Shown piece by piece: positions 44,321 to 52,332 of a DNA stretch of 52,357 nt. The position numbers and the translations under genes were made by a program. Origin of the DNA: Deltaproteobacteria bacterium (GTDB lineage: Bacteria > Desulfobacterota > RBG-13-43-22). The stretch is taken from the NCBI GenBank assembly GCA_016208255.1, contig JACQYK010000276.1:1-52357 (forward strand). Reading direction: 5' to 3'. How positions within the stretch are numbered: the stretch's first letter is position 1; every line of letters starts with the position of its first letter. Under the pieces are notes generated by a model. The model did not search any database, had not been told where the DNA came from, and was given only the letters and a program-made list of their open reading frames with translations.

Positions 44321-44650
44321 TTACTCGCACTTTTCCGGCGAGGGGGAATCGAAGGCATGTCCCCAGAGTTGGGCATAAATATCCGTTTTATCCTTTTCGG
44401 AAAGCTGGGCCCACTGATCCTTGCATTTCAACTTGTCGATGTTTTTAAAGGCTTCATCCCATTGGGCCTGGGTCTTGGTGTTCGGGCCCAATTCTTTGGC
44501 ACTGCCCCCGGACACATGGCAGGCCCGGCAATTTTTCCGGAAAAGGAATTTTCCTTTGCGGGCATTACCGTTTTCCTGGGCCAGGCTCAGACTCAGGGAA
44601 GCGAAGAACATAATTAAAATGACGAATAACGATCCTATTTTCTTTTTCAT
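44321..44650 (-). CDS. Exported monoheme c-type cytochrome
   Basis: The 109-residue product has a signal peptide (LFVILIMFFASLSLSLAQ) and one heme motif CRACH near residue 41, followed by a helical region with the axial-ligand candidate Met absent and a C-terminal Cys. It sits between the NrfD-tetraheme and molybdopterin genes and would carry electrons in the periplasm. AAAGGGAG lies before ATG 44650. Confidence 0.85.
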   Translation of the reverse strand: MKKKIGSLFVILIMFFASLSLSLAQENGNARKGKFLFRKNCRACHVSGGSAKELGPNTKTQAQWDEAFKNIDKLKCKDQWAQLSEKDKTDIYAQLWGHAFDSPSPEKCE

Positions 44651-44710
44651 TGAGAAATCTCCCTTTAAATTTTTGAGGACTTGTTAAATAATCTTCGGAA
44701 GCCCATTTTC

Positions 44711-44780
44711 GTCATTCCGGTGAAAACCGGAATCCAGAACATAAAAATTCCTTCTGGACCCCGGCTTTCGCCGGGGTGAC
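44711..44780. repeat. Dispersed repeat, copy E
   Basis: GTCATTCCGGTGAAAACCGG, GGAATCCAG, then CTGGACCCCGGC and CGCCGGGGTGAC: the family core with its two hairpins. Flanks (TTGAGGACTTGTTAAATAATC on the left) are weaker matches to the terminal repeats of copies A-D. It lies inside the operon between two genes. Confidence 0.7.
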
Positions 44781-44821
44781 GGCCTGGATGACTAATTGCT
44801 AATTTATAAAAATTCAAGAAT

Positions 44822-46645
44822 TTAAAATTCCTTTGATTTGTTTATCTTGGCTAAACGCCCCGGGTCTGTCCCCTTTTTCGCATGACAGGTCAGGCAATCG
44901 GCCAGGGGCCGTTGCTTTAGGGCCGGCATGGTCGGACCCTGGACCGCGGCTTTGCTAAGGACCGGTTTGCTGACCGGCCGGGGCCGTTCTGATTTCCGGT
45001 GGCAGTCCAAGCACAACTGGTGATAGGCCCCTTTCAAACCCGGTACATGGATCTGCCTGGGATTAAAGGGCCGCTCGTGGCAGGTGGAACAGCTTACCGG
45101 AAGTTTCCGCATCTTTTGGAGATCGGTCATCTTCACCGGTTCTCCGTAAACATCTTCCTTTCCCCGGGGATGACGATGATGACAGACGGTGCAGTCTTTA
45201 GTAACCTTGAGGTGCTTCTCGTGCTTAAAAAATACCGGGTCATAGAGGTCGCTGTATTTATTCAGCACTGGGCTGTTCAAAGGTCGCGGCTTGGCAGGCG
45301 CGTCGGCCACCGTGGTCCGAGGGCCGGTAAGGATCCGGGCGGGTTTCATCTTTCCATAGTCGATGATTTCCTCGGCCCTGACCCGGTCCGGGTGAAAAAC
45401 GAGGACGGAGAGGATCAAAACCAGGAATGAAGCTGCCGGCCATTTGGCCGCATGGGTTCCGAGCACGGGAAAGATAAAGACAAAAACCCGGTACAGAAAC
45501 ATCAGCGTGGCGATCAGGCCTATGGTGATAAAGATCTCTCCCAGGGCCGGGAAATAAGCCGATATCTTATAGGGCGGAGCGTAACTGACCAGGAAGACAT
45601 TGATGCGGTTGAGGAGAATCCCCAGCACAAAAACGGTTGATGCCAAAAATAACCAGCCGGCCGAGGTACGGACCTTTTTAAACAGGATCAGGACAAAAGG
45701 GAGGAGGACCCCGAAAAGGACCTCTATAATAAAGGCATTAGTCTGATAGGTGCCTTCCAGGAGATAAACGTAAGTGCCCCGGACGATCATATCCCCCAAT
45801 TTAAAGGCCAGATAAAGCCCCATTAAAATGGGCATGAATTTAGCCAGGGGGGTCAACACTTCCATCTCCGGCCGGCGTTTAAATGACCAGGAGACCAGAA
45901 GGGATTCGAAAGTCACCATGGGGTATCCGGCGGCTATGGCCGAAAGTAAAAACAAAAGGGGCAGAAGCGGCGTATACCAGAGGGGATGGACCTTGTAGGA
46001 AGCAATGAGCATCAAAGAGCCCAGACTGGACTGGTGCAGAAAGGACAGGACGATGCCGGCAATGATAAAAACAAACATGACCTTGCCCAGTATGGTATCG
46101 GCCAGGGCCAGCAGCTTTTCCAGAGACTGGTTCAAGCCGGCCAGGAAACCGGGAAGACGGACACGGCCTTTAAACCGTTCGATCACAATAGGAATAAATT
46201 CTATATAGAGAACGTTTAAATAAATCATGACACAGATGGCCACTTCGAAGAGGACGGAGTTCCCGTTCCAGTTTAACATGGGGCTGTAGATGTTCCAATA
46301 ACGGCCGATATCCACCATGAGTCCCAGGACGACAAAGGTGTAGCCCAGCATGGCGGTCAGCAGGGCCGGGCGGATAACGGCCTGGTACTGGCGCCGGTTG
46401 AAAACATAGGCCATGGCCCCTGAAGTAAAACCGCCGGCCGCCAGGGCCACCCCGGAAGCTACGTCGATGCCGATCCAGATCCCCCAGGGAAATTGATTGT
46501 TAAGATTGGAAACCTTTCCGATACCGAATAGAAAGCGGATGGCCAAAAAGACCAGTCCCACGGCCATCAAGGCCAGCAGGACCAGAACTCCGGGGGTTAA
46601 AAACTTTTTCCCGGCAACCGGGGCTGAGGCAATCGCGCTGCTCAC
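44822..46645 (-). CDS. NrfD/HybB-type membrane subunit fused to a tetraheme c domain
   Basis: GTG 46645, preceded by AAAGGAG, starts a 607-residue protein. Residues about 1-420 contain ten hydrophobic helices of the NrfD/HybB/DsrP type (LNNQFPWGIWIGIDVASGVA; YSPMLNWNGNSVLFEVAICV), a quinol-interacting module. Residues about 480-600 carry four heme motifs: CTVCHHRH, CSTCHE, CLDCHR and CLTCHA. Normally a separate cytochrome passes electrons on from such a module; here the two are one polypeptide. It links the quinone pool to periplasmic heme and the molybdopterin subunit. It overlaps the upstream gene by four bases. Confidence 0.9.
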   Translation of the reverse strand: MSSAIASAPVAGKKFLTPGVLVLLALMAVGLVFLAIRFLFGIGKVSNLNNQFPWGIWIGIDVASGVALAAGGFTSGAMAYVFNRRQYQAVIRPALLTAMLGYTFVVLGLMVDIGRYWNIYSPMLNWNGNSVLFEVAICVMIYLNVLYIEFIPIVIERFKGRVRLPGFLAGLNQSLEKLLALADTILGKVMFVFIIAGIVLSFLHQSSLGSLMLIASYKVHPLWYTPLLPLLFLLSAIAAGYPMVTFESLLVSWSFKRRPEMEVLTPLAKFMPILMGLYLAFKLGDMIVRGTYVYLLEGTYQTNAFIIEVLFGVLLPFVLILFKKVRTSAGWLFLASTVFVLGILLNRINVFLVSYAPPYKISAYFPALGEIFITIGLIATLMFLYRVFVFIFPVLGTHAAKWPAASFLVLILSVLVFHPDRVRAEEIIDYGKMKPARILTGPRTTVADAPAKPRPLNSPVLNKYSDLYDPVFFKHEKHLKVTKDCTVCHHRHPRGKEDVYGEPVKMTDLQKMRKLPVSCSTCHERPFNPRQIHVPGLKGAYHQLCLDCHRKSERPRPVSKPVLSKAAVQGPTMPALKQRPLADCLTCHAKKGTDPGRLAKINKSKEF

Positions 46646-47586
46646 GGTCTGGCTCCTTTCTCCGGCGATTTGGTTTTCGATTTTTCTTTCCGCTTATTCA
46701 AATATCCGGTCAGTCCCCTCACCCCCCCTAAAGCGGCAAAGAGGATCAGAGGAGTGGCAAAATACTGAAACAGGCCGTGTTGAATGGCCTCGGTCAATCG
46801 GGGTGGGGCCTCGGTGCCCAGACTGGGGAGACCAATGGATTCGAAAGGCCCAGAGGACAGATACAGCCAGGAAGTCCCGCCGACTTCCTTTTCCCCGTAG
46901 ATCCGTTTCTGATACCGGCCGGGGTGGGTCCGGATCTTCCAATTGGCCAGATGGAGCAGTTCTGATCTTTTCCCGAAAGTGATCACTTCCCGGGGGCAAA
47001 ACTGAACGCAGGCCGGCAGTTTCCCCTCCTGGATATCATGGAAGCAGAAGGTGCATTTCCGGACTTCCGGGGTCAACGGATCGTGATATTCATAGGCCGG
47101 CACCTGAAAAGGACAGGCGATCATACAATACCGGCAGCCGATGCATTTTTTGACATCGTAGGTCACCGGTCCGGAAGGATGCTTGGTCAGGGCCCCCACG
47201 ATGCAGGCCGAGACACAGGCCGGGTCCTGGCAATGCATACATTGAAACTTGACAAAGGTCGGGGGGTTTTTCAAGTCCGGTGGGCCGGTTTCTTTCCGGC
47301 CATACCGGTTTATGACGGTATAGGAGGTTTCGTCCATCCGCCGCATTCTTTCCAGGACCGCCAGTTCTTCAAAAGATTCCCGGGGCTTGGAAAGCTGATG
47401 CCGTTCATTACAGGCCTGTTCACAGAGGCGGCAGCCGATACACAGGGTCGTGTCCACCAGACAACCATAGGTATCGGTCCACAGGGATTGGGGCCGGGCA
47501 GCCTGAACCGGATTTTTTTCGGCCAGCAGTGAAGCAGCGGCCATAGTTCCTGTAATCTTAAAAAATTGCCTTCGGTTAATTTCCAT
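46642..47586 (-). CDS. Tat-exported 4Fe-4S ferredoxin subunit (HybA/DsrO-like) with C-terminal anchor
   Basis: The 314-residue protein has a Tat signal (NRRQFFKITGTMAAASLLAE) and four cluster motifs (CIGCRLCEQACNE, CMHCQDPACVSACI, CIGCRYCMIACPFQ, CTFCFHDI ... CVQFCPRE) and a C-terminal hydrophobic helix (FATPLILFAALGGVRGL). HybA-like proteins with this tail pair with the NrfD/HybB-type membrane partner, encoded next. Its start overlaps the TusA-like stop. Confidence 0.92.
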   Translation of the reverse strand: MEINRRQFFKITGTMAAASLLAEKNPVQAARPQSLWTDTYGCLVDTTLCIGCRLCEQACNERHQLSKPRESFEELAVLERMRRMDETSYTVINRYGRKETGPPDLKNPPTFVKFQCMHCQDPACVSACIVGALTKHPSGPVTYDVKKCIGCRYCMIACPFQVPAYEYHDPLTPEVRKCTFCFHDIQEGKLPACVQFCPREVITFGKRSELLHLANWKIRTHPGRYQKRIYGEKEVGGTSWLYLSSGPFESIGLPSLGTEAPPRLTEAIQHGLFQYFATPLILFAALGGVRGLTGYLNKRKEKSKTKSPEKGARP

Positions 47587-47827
47587 GGCGGATTCCCGTC
47601 ATTCTTTTAAAAATGGATAAACGAACCGTATCACCCTCCGTCTGTTTGCTCAGGGACATGTCTTCGGAACGCTCTATTATCATTTTGATATGTTCTACAA
47701 CATCTGGATCCTGGGTCAGGATCTCAAGCTCCCCCTCAGAATCCAGCGAGAGGAGCGCCCGTTTGAATTCGAGAAGACAGACCGGCCAGACAATCCCGGT
47801 CAGGTCGAGCTCTGAAACTGAAGACAT
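47576..47827 (-). CDS. TusA/SirA-like protein with altered CPxP motif
   Basis: The 83-residue protein has the TusA fold: ELDLTGIVWPVCLLEFKRAL, SEGELEILTQDPDVVEHI and a final strand DTVRLSIFKR. Canonical members have GLxCPxP; here it is GIVWPVC, so the catalytic Cys is replaced by Trp and a Cys sits three residues later. ATG 47827 is used since GAAGGAA precedes it. TusA proteins pass persulfide sulfur to partners; as first gene of a molybdopterin-rhodanese operon under a sigma-54 promoter it suggests sulfane-sulfur handling, though the moved Cys may change the job. Confidence 0.75.
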   Translation of the reverse strand: MSSVSELDLTGIVWPVCLLEFKRALLSLDSEGELEILTQDPDVVEHIKMIIERSEDMSLSKQTEGDTVRLSIFKRMTGIRHGN

Positions 47828-47886
47828 GGTTCTGTTCCTTCGTTTGCTTGCTGGTGATGCCATAAAATCTTTTATCCTTTTCATAT

Positions 47887-47904
47887 ATGCAACAGATATG
47901 CCGA
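47887..47904 (-). promoter_or_regulatory. Sigma-54 (-24/-12) promoter
   Basis: On the minus strand CGGCATATCTGTTGCA has the invariant GG-N10-GC and matches TGGCAC-N5-TTGCA at most positions. It lies about 60 bases before the TusA-like start. A sigma-54-dependent activator is divergently encoded at 48050. A 15-bp exact palindrome (ATTGAGT-A-ACTCAAT, 47924-47938) is just upstream. Confidence 0.8.
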
Positions 47905-47999
47905 AAGGCAGCCCAAGTTAATTATTGAGTAACTCAATGTAATAATTTAATAAATTACTTTTACTTAATTAATTTGCTTTTGAAAAATATTTATGTTAT

Positions 48000-48035
48000 T
48001 TAAACGGTTATTTAAATGATTAACTAACTGTTTAA
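48000..48035. promoter_or_regulatory. Activator-binding inverted repeat
   Basis: TTAAACGGTTA (48000-48010) and TAACTGTTTAA (48025-48035) are mirror images except for one base, with a 14-base spacer. It lies about 100 bases upstream of the sigma-54 promoter and 15 bases before the activator gene, the usual place for an enhancer site that also autoregulates the activator. Confidence 0.65.
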
Positions 48036-48049
48036 TCAAGGAAGACCCA

Positions 48050-49456
48050 ATGAATGAACAAGAAATCAATCTTTTCTGGAAAAAGGTCGTCAACACCATG
48101 GGAGAAGGATTAATGGTGGTCGGTCCGGACGGCACCGTGGTTATGGTCAATGAGGCCTTTGAACGGCTTACCGGATATAGCTCGAAAGAGATCGTGGGCC
48201 GACCCTGCACGGTGATCGATTGTGACGCCTGCGACTTGACTCTCCAGAGTTCGGGAGAAGCCTGGTGCCGTTTATTCAAAGACGGAAAGGTGTTAAAACG
48301 CCATTGTCATATCAGGAGCAAGAAAGGAGGCTATGTACCGGCGCTTAAGAACGCTTCCGTATTGAAAGACGACCAGGGGGTGCCTTGGGGGGCGGTGGAA
48401 ATTCTCACGGATCTCTCGGAATTTGAGCGACTGGACAAAAAGGTGGAACTCCTTTCCCGGCAGTTGGAAGAGGATGTGGGATTTCAGGGTATCCTCGGCA
48501 AGTCAGCCCCTATGCAAAAGCTCTATGATGTCATTCAAAAGGCCGCCCAGAGTGAAGCCCCGGTAATCATCTATGGCGAAAGCGGAACCGGAAAGGAAAT
48601 GGTGGCCCGGGCCATTCATCAACTGGGAAGACGGAAAAAGGAACCTTTTGTGCAGTTTAATTGCGCGGCTTTAAATGAAGCCCTGCTGGAAAGTGAACTG
48701 ATCGGACATATCAAGGGCGCCTTTACCGGGGCCTATCGCCATCGACAGGGGCGGTTTGAGGCGGCTAATGGGGGGGATATCTTTCTGGATGAAATCGGGG
48801 ATATCCCTTTGTCTATTCAAGTCAAATTGCTGCGGGTTCTTGAGATCAAGCAATTTGAGCATGTCGGAGACCACCGGCCTATCACCGTGGATGTCCGCAT
48901 CATTACCGCCACCAATAAAAACCTGGAAGAGTTGGTCGCTCAAAAAAAATTTCGGGACGATCTTTTTTTTCGCATCAACGTCTTCCCCATCCATCTCCCC
49001 CCATTGCGAGAACGCTCCGAGGATATTCCTCTGCTGGTCAACACTTTTATCCGCCGTCTGCGAGCCAGAACCGCCAAAAAAATTTCCGGATTGACGCCAG
49101 CCGCCATGGAGCGTTTTATGGAGTATCACTGGCCCGGGAATGTCCGGGAGCTGAAAAGTGCCATGGAATTTGCTTTTGTTATTGCCGAAAAGGGTCTCAT
49201 CGATCTGGACCAACTGCCACCCAATATCGTTGAACCAAAGCCGCCTGTCGGCGGACCAAACCGGTTCTTGGAGGAAATTCCGATTTCCGTTTCAAGGCCG
49301 GGTGTAAATGGAGAAAAGGAGGCATTGATCGAGGCCTTGTGTCGCTGTAGCGGCAATCAAACTCAAGCGGCGCGCATCTTAGGGATTAACCGGGTCACCG
49401 TCTGGAATCGAATGAAAAAATACAGGATTGATCTGAAAAAAAATTTAGTCCTCTAA
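48050..49456 (+). CDS. Sigma-54-dependent transcriptional activator with PAS domain
   Basis: A 468-residue NtrC-type activator: an N-terminal PAS domain (residues about 5-125) with a Cys cluster (RPCTVIDCDACDLT, AWCRLF, HCHI), AAA+ domain with GESGTGKEMVARAIHQLG (Walker A), GAFTGA loop for sigma-54 contact, FLDEIGDIP (Walker B), and a C-terminal Fis-type HTH (QTQAARILGINRVTVWNRM). It activates sigma-54 RNA polymerase. Being divergent from the 47827-39970 operon and near the enhancer-like repeat, it very likely controls that operon; the Cys-rich PAS suggests redox, sulfide or metal sensing. AAGGAAG precedes the ATG. Confidence 0.93.
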   Translation: MNEQEINLFWKKVVNTMGEGLMVVGPDGTVVMVNEAFERLTGYSSKEIVGRPCTVIDCDACDLTLQSSGEAWCRLFKDGKVLKRHCHIRSKKGGYVPALKNASVLKDDQGVPWGAVEILTDLSEFERLDKKVELLSRQLEEDVGFQGILGKSAPMQKLYDVIQKAAQSEAPVIIYGESGTGKEMVARAIHQLGRRKKEPFVQFNCAALNEALLESELIGHIKGAFTGAYRHRQGRFEAANGGDIFLDEIGDIPLSIQVKLLRVLEIKQFEHVGDHRPITVDVRIITATNKNLEELVAQKKFRDDLFFRINVFPIHLPPLRERSEDIPLLVNTFIRRLRARTAKKISGLTPAAMERFMEYHWPGNVRELKSAMEFAFVIAEKGLIDLDQLPPNIVEPKPPVGGPNRFLEEIPISVSRPGVNGEKEALIEALCRCSGNQTQAARILGINRVTVWNRMKKYRIDLKKNLVL

Positions 49457-49544
49457 CCGGTTGCTGAAACCGGGGACCGCTCCGAAGGGGTGGGGGTGAG
49501 CCGCGAGGTGGGGGGAACAAAAAGGCCCATCTATAGCCGCATTT

Positions 49545-50147
49545 TCAGATCAGGGTCAGGTTTTCCCGAAGGTGGGCCGTCTCATTCAGGCTGGCCACCG
49601 AACGCTGGCCTTTTCCGGAGGCCAAAAACCGATTGATACTGGTGTATTCCGGGGCAAAAAACAAAAATTTATCGATCCTCAAAACATGAGCGGCCCAGAT
49701 ATTGATAATGCCACCGTGACAGACCACGGCCACCCGCCTTCCGCTGTTTTGGGCAATGATGGTTTCGATACTGGTGACCGCCACTTTTCGAAAATCCTTC
49801 AGATTGTAACGTTCCTCAAACCCGCCGCTGACCAGCTTCAGCCACTGCTCATAATCTTTGGCTCTTAATTCCTCCATGGGGACATAGACCGAGGATTGGT
49901 TGTCAAATTCGGCTATCCCCGGTTCGATATGGATCTCAATCCCTTTGACTTCAGCCAAGAATTGGGCCGTCATCCGGGCCCTGTTCAAGGGACTGCTGTA
50001 GATGGCCTCCAGCTGTTCCGACTCCATCCAGCGGGCCAGTCTTCGGGCCTGGTCGATTCCGGTCTCGCTTAATCCCGGATCAGCCGGTGAGCCGTCCTCT
50101 TTCTCAACCCGTAAGGGAAGGGCATGACGAATCAGTAGTAATTCCAT
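49545..50147 (-). CDS. Histidine phosphatase superfamily protein
   Basis: A 200-residue phosphoglycerate-mutase-like protein: ELLLIRHALPLRVEKEDGSP with the catalytic RH, GLSETGIDQARRLARWM, IYSSPLNRARMTAQFLAEVK and VVCHGGIINIW with the second His. Acts on phosphate esters of unknown identity (some relatives are phosphatases for sugar phosphates). AAGGAA lies before ATG 50147. It is monocistronic between the activator gene and the carboxylesterase gene. Confidence 0.9.
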   Translation of the reverse strand: MELLLIRHALPLRVEKEDGSPADPGLSETGIDQARRLARWMESEQLEAIYSSPLNRARMTAQFLAEVKGIEIHIEPGIAEFDNQSSVYVPMEELRAKDYEQWLKLVSGGFEERYNLKDFRKVAVTSIETIIAQNSGRRVAVVCHGGIINIWAAHVLRIDKFLFFAPEYTSINRFLASGKGQRSVASLNETAHLRENLTLI

Positions 50148-50299
50148 AAAATTCCTTTATAAAAATATATGCGCCAATCAAAAGCCGATCAGTTCTATGG
50201 GAGGGGGCTATGGGCTATAGGCCAGTGGCTATAGGGAGATAGGATTTCAGAATTTTTTCTTTTTCCCGTAACCTATCGCCTCTTGCCTCTCGCCTTTTT
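50148..50299. other. Short intergenic region with GGCTATAGG repeats
   Basis: A tandem-like stretch (GGCTATGGGCTATAGGCC, GTGGCTATAGGG) lies at 50204-50237, followed by a TTTTTTCTTTTTC run. No gene or terminator with a matched stem was found. Confidence 0.35.
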
Positions 50300-51814
50300 C
50301 TACATCAATCCCTCCCAGGCCGTCCTTTCCTCCCCATAGGGATCATCTTGCACTTTTATCTCTTTATCAAAAATGACGGTTGCCCTTTTTTCCGCCGAGT
50401 AAGGCGGCAAGGCCGGAAGGGCGGGGTTATTCGGATTTCCGGTTCGGGCAAAGGCAATCCAGGTATCCATCATGGCTTCGCTGAGGATTTCGGTTTCCGT
50501 GTCTTTTTTGGGAAAGATACCAACCTCTACCGCCAAGAGGACCCCGAAAACAAACCCCAACTCCAGGGCATGCATCGCCCCGTATTTTCCACCCTTGAAG
50601 GGACTTGGCCAGGTGAAAAGATACATAAAGGTGTTTTTTTGATGAAGACTTTGGGCCTCGGCCAGACGGATGGAGGGAATACGAAAGGTGTAATCGGTGG
50701 TGATGGCATCCATAATATCTCTGGGGGTTTTTTTATTCCGCCGGTAGATTTCAAGTAATCTTTCCCTCCACCGGTCATTTTTCCCCGCCATGGTCACTAT
50801 GGCCTTCGCCCCTCTTTCAAGATCCCCGATCTCTATTTTCTCACTCTCCGGATTTAACAAGGTCCACAGCTTGGTTTCGTCCAGATTGGACCCGGCGAAA
50901 ACGGCGATCTCTCTGGCATACCCTTTTCTTATGGCCGCCAAAGGATGCTCGGGTAATACTTGGTGATCAACCACCGGTCCCAACCTGAGCGGCCGGTCCT
51001 CCGTAAACCCTCCGGACACCGGCATGATGGCGGTCTGGGCCTTAATAATCTCTTCAACGGAAATCCGGCGCAGGGCCTTGAGGTCTCCTTTGGGAATTCC
51101 CAGATGCTTAATCAGCTTTTCATGAACCCGCACCGCCGCCTCCGGATTCATCCCTAAGGGATGAGCCACTCCCGATTGCAGAATAGCCCGGTGGAATAAA
51201 CCTTTGGCCGAAGGCATGGCCAGTAAAGCGGCTACGGCAAAGCCTCCGGCTGATTCCCCGAAAATCGCAACCTGATCCGGGTCTCCTCCAAACCGGGCAA
51301 TATTCTCTTTCACGAAACTCAGGGCGGAGGCCATATCCAGCAGTCCCACATTCGAACTGGCTTCAGATTCATCCGGCAGGTATAGAAACCCAAGGACTCC
51401 CAACCGATAGTTGATACTGACCACGACCACGTCCCCTCTCAGGGCCAGCCGGGAGCCATCCAGAGAGGCCCCGGTACCGGTCACAAAGGCCCCGCCATGA
51501 ATGAAAAACAGGACCGGCCGTTTGGAGGAGTCAATACCGGGCGTCCATATATTCAGGGTCAGGCATTCCGCCTCACTTTGGACCCTCTGTCCCCCAAACA
51601 TCAATTCCAGATTAGAGGGGGCCTGCGAGGCTATGGGGCTATATTCCAGGGCATCCCGCACACCAGTCCAGGGTGTCAATGGAACCGGAGAGCTGAAACG
51701 GAGAGATCCCACCGGGGGTGCCGCATAAGGGATTCCTTTGAATTTGATGATGCCTCTTCGGTTGTAACCGCGAACTTTACCGTTTGAAGTTTCAACTACA
51801 GATTCTTTTTCCAT
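50300..51814 (-). CDS. Type-B carboxylesterase (alpha/beta hydrolase)
   Basis: A 504-residue esterase: ETSNGKVRGYNRRGIIKFKG and GIPYAAPPVG at the start, LFFIHGGAFVTGTGASLDG for the oxyanion hole, FGESAGGFAVAALLAMPSAK with the nucleophile Ser, and GAMHALELGFVFG with the catalytic His region. It hydrolyses carboxylic esters. Start at 51814 with AGGAG about ten bases upstream is preferred; a longer frame to 51871 is open but lacks a ribosome site. No signal peptide, so cytoplasmic. Confidence 0.9.
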   Translation of the reverse strand: MEKESVVETSNGKVRGYNRRGIIKFKGIPYAAPPVGSLRFSSPVPLTPWTGVRDALEYSPIASQAPSNLELMFGGQRVQSEAECLTLNIWTPGIDSSKRPVLFFIHGGAFVTGTGASLDGSRLALRGDVVVVSINYRLGVLGFLYLPDESEASSNVGLLDMASALSFVKENIARFGGDPDQVAIFGESAGGFAVAALLAMPSAKGLFHRAILQSGVAHPLGMNPEAAVRVHEKLIKHLGIPKGDLKALRRISVEEIIKAQTAIMPVSGGFTEDRPLRLGPVVDHQVLPEHPLAAIRKGYAREIAVFAGSNLDETKLWTLLNPESEKIEIGDLERGAKAIVTMAGKNDRWRERLLEIYRRNKKTPRDIMDAITTDYTFRIPSIRLAEAQSLHQKNTFMYLFTWPSPFKGGKYGAMHALELGFVFGVLLAVEVGIFPKKDTETEILSEAMMDTWIAFARTGNPNNPALPALPPYSAEKRATVIFDKEIKVQDDPYGEERTAWEGLM

Positions 51815-51938
51815 TAGGACTTCATCTCCTAAAATCAACCATCCAGATCCTGATCTGAATGAATTTTTCAAAGACTATTCCCGGACTACCACACAGGTCC
51901 CGGGGATGTCCCGGACTGGAAGGAGAAAAAAAAATGGA

Positions 51939-52160
51939 TTAGGATTTATGGCGGAAGACTATCAATCCATGAGAAAGGTCGTATAAGGAAACGCCCACGG
52001 TTACTTTATCCCCCTCGATCACCCGGATTTTAAAACGCTTCATTGTCCCGCACAGCTTGGCGGTGATGGTGGTTCCGTTTTCCAAGGTGATCAGGTAGTT
52101 TCCTCCCCCGGTGGCTTTGGTCACTTTGCCTTCAAATTTGGCCAGGTCGTCTTTAGACAA
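51939..52160 (-). CDS. infA: Translation initiation factor IF-1
   Basis: A 73-residue S1-type OB-fold protein: KFEGKVTKATGGGNYLITLE, NGTTITAKLCGTMKRFKIRV and GDKVTVGVSLYDLSHGLIVF RHKS near the end match IF-1. It blocks the ribosomal A site during initiation. It starts with TTG at 52160, nine bases after AAGGAG. IF-1 is usually in a ribosomal gene cluster; here it is alone, so the cell may have another copy. The core is well conserved. Confidence 0.9.
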   Translation of the reverse strand: MSKDDLAKFEGKVTKATGGGNYLITLENGTTITAKLCGTMKRFKIRVIEGDKVTVGVSLYDLSHGLIVFRHKS

Positions 52161-52211
52161 TAATTCAAACTCCTTTTATTGAAACAAGATAATTAAAAAT
52201 CGGTAAACCGT

Positions 52212-52332
52212 CATGTCCCCTCAGGGGCATGGCACCACCATACGGTCACCTTTGGTGACCTAATCAGGAGGCTTCTGTCCGACTCCCTCTGGGAGTCTCC
52301 CCAAGAGATCGGGCCGCTCGGCTCTGCCGAGC
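52212..52332. repeat. Array of four short perfect hairpins
   Basis: In 121 bases: CATGTCCCC-TCA-GGGGCATG (one bulge, 52212-52231), GGTCACC-TTT-GGTGACC (52244-52260), GACTCCC-TCT-GGGAGTC (52281-52297) and GCTCGGC-TCT-GCCGAGC (52316-52332, followed by TTTT). The arms are unrelated in sequence but all have 7-8 bp stems and 3-base pyrimidine-rich loops. Two short hairpins of the same build lie in repeat copy B. No gene was found here to the window end. Confidence 0.7.

Noticed and set aside
52212-52332. CRISPR array or tandem repeat
   Set aside because: The stems have different sequences and spacing is irregular, so there is no direct repeat with unique spacers.
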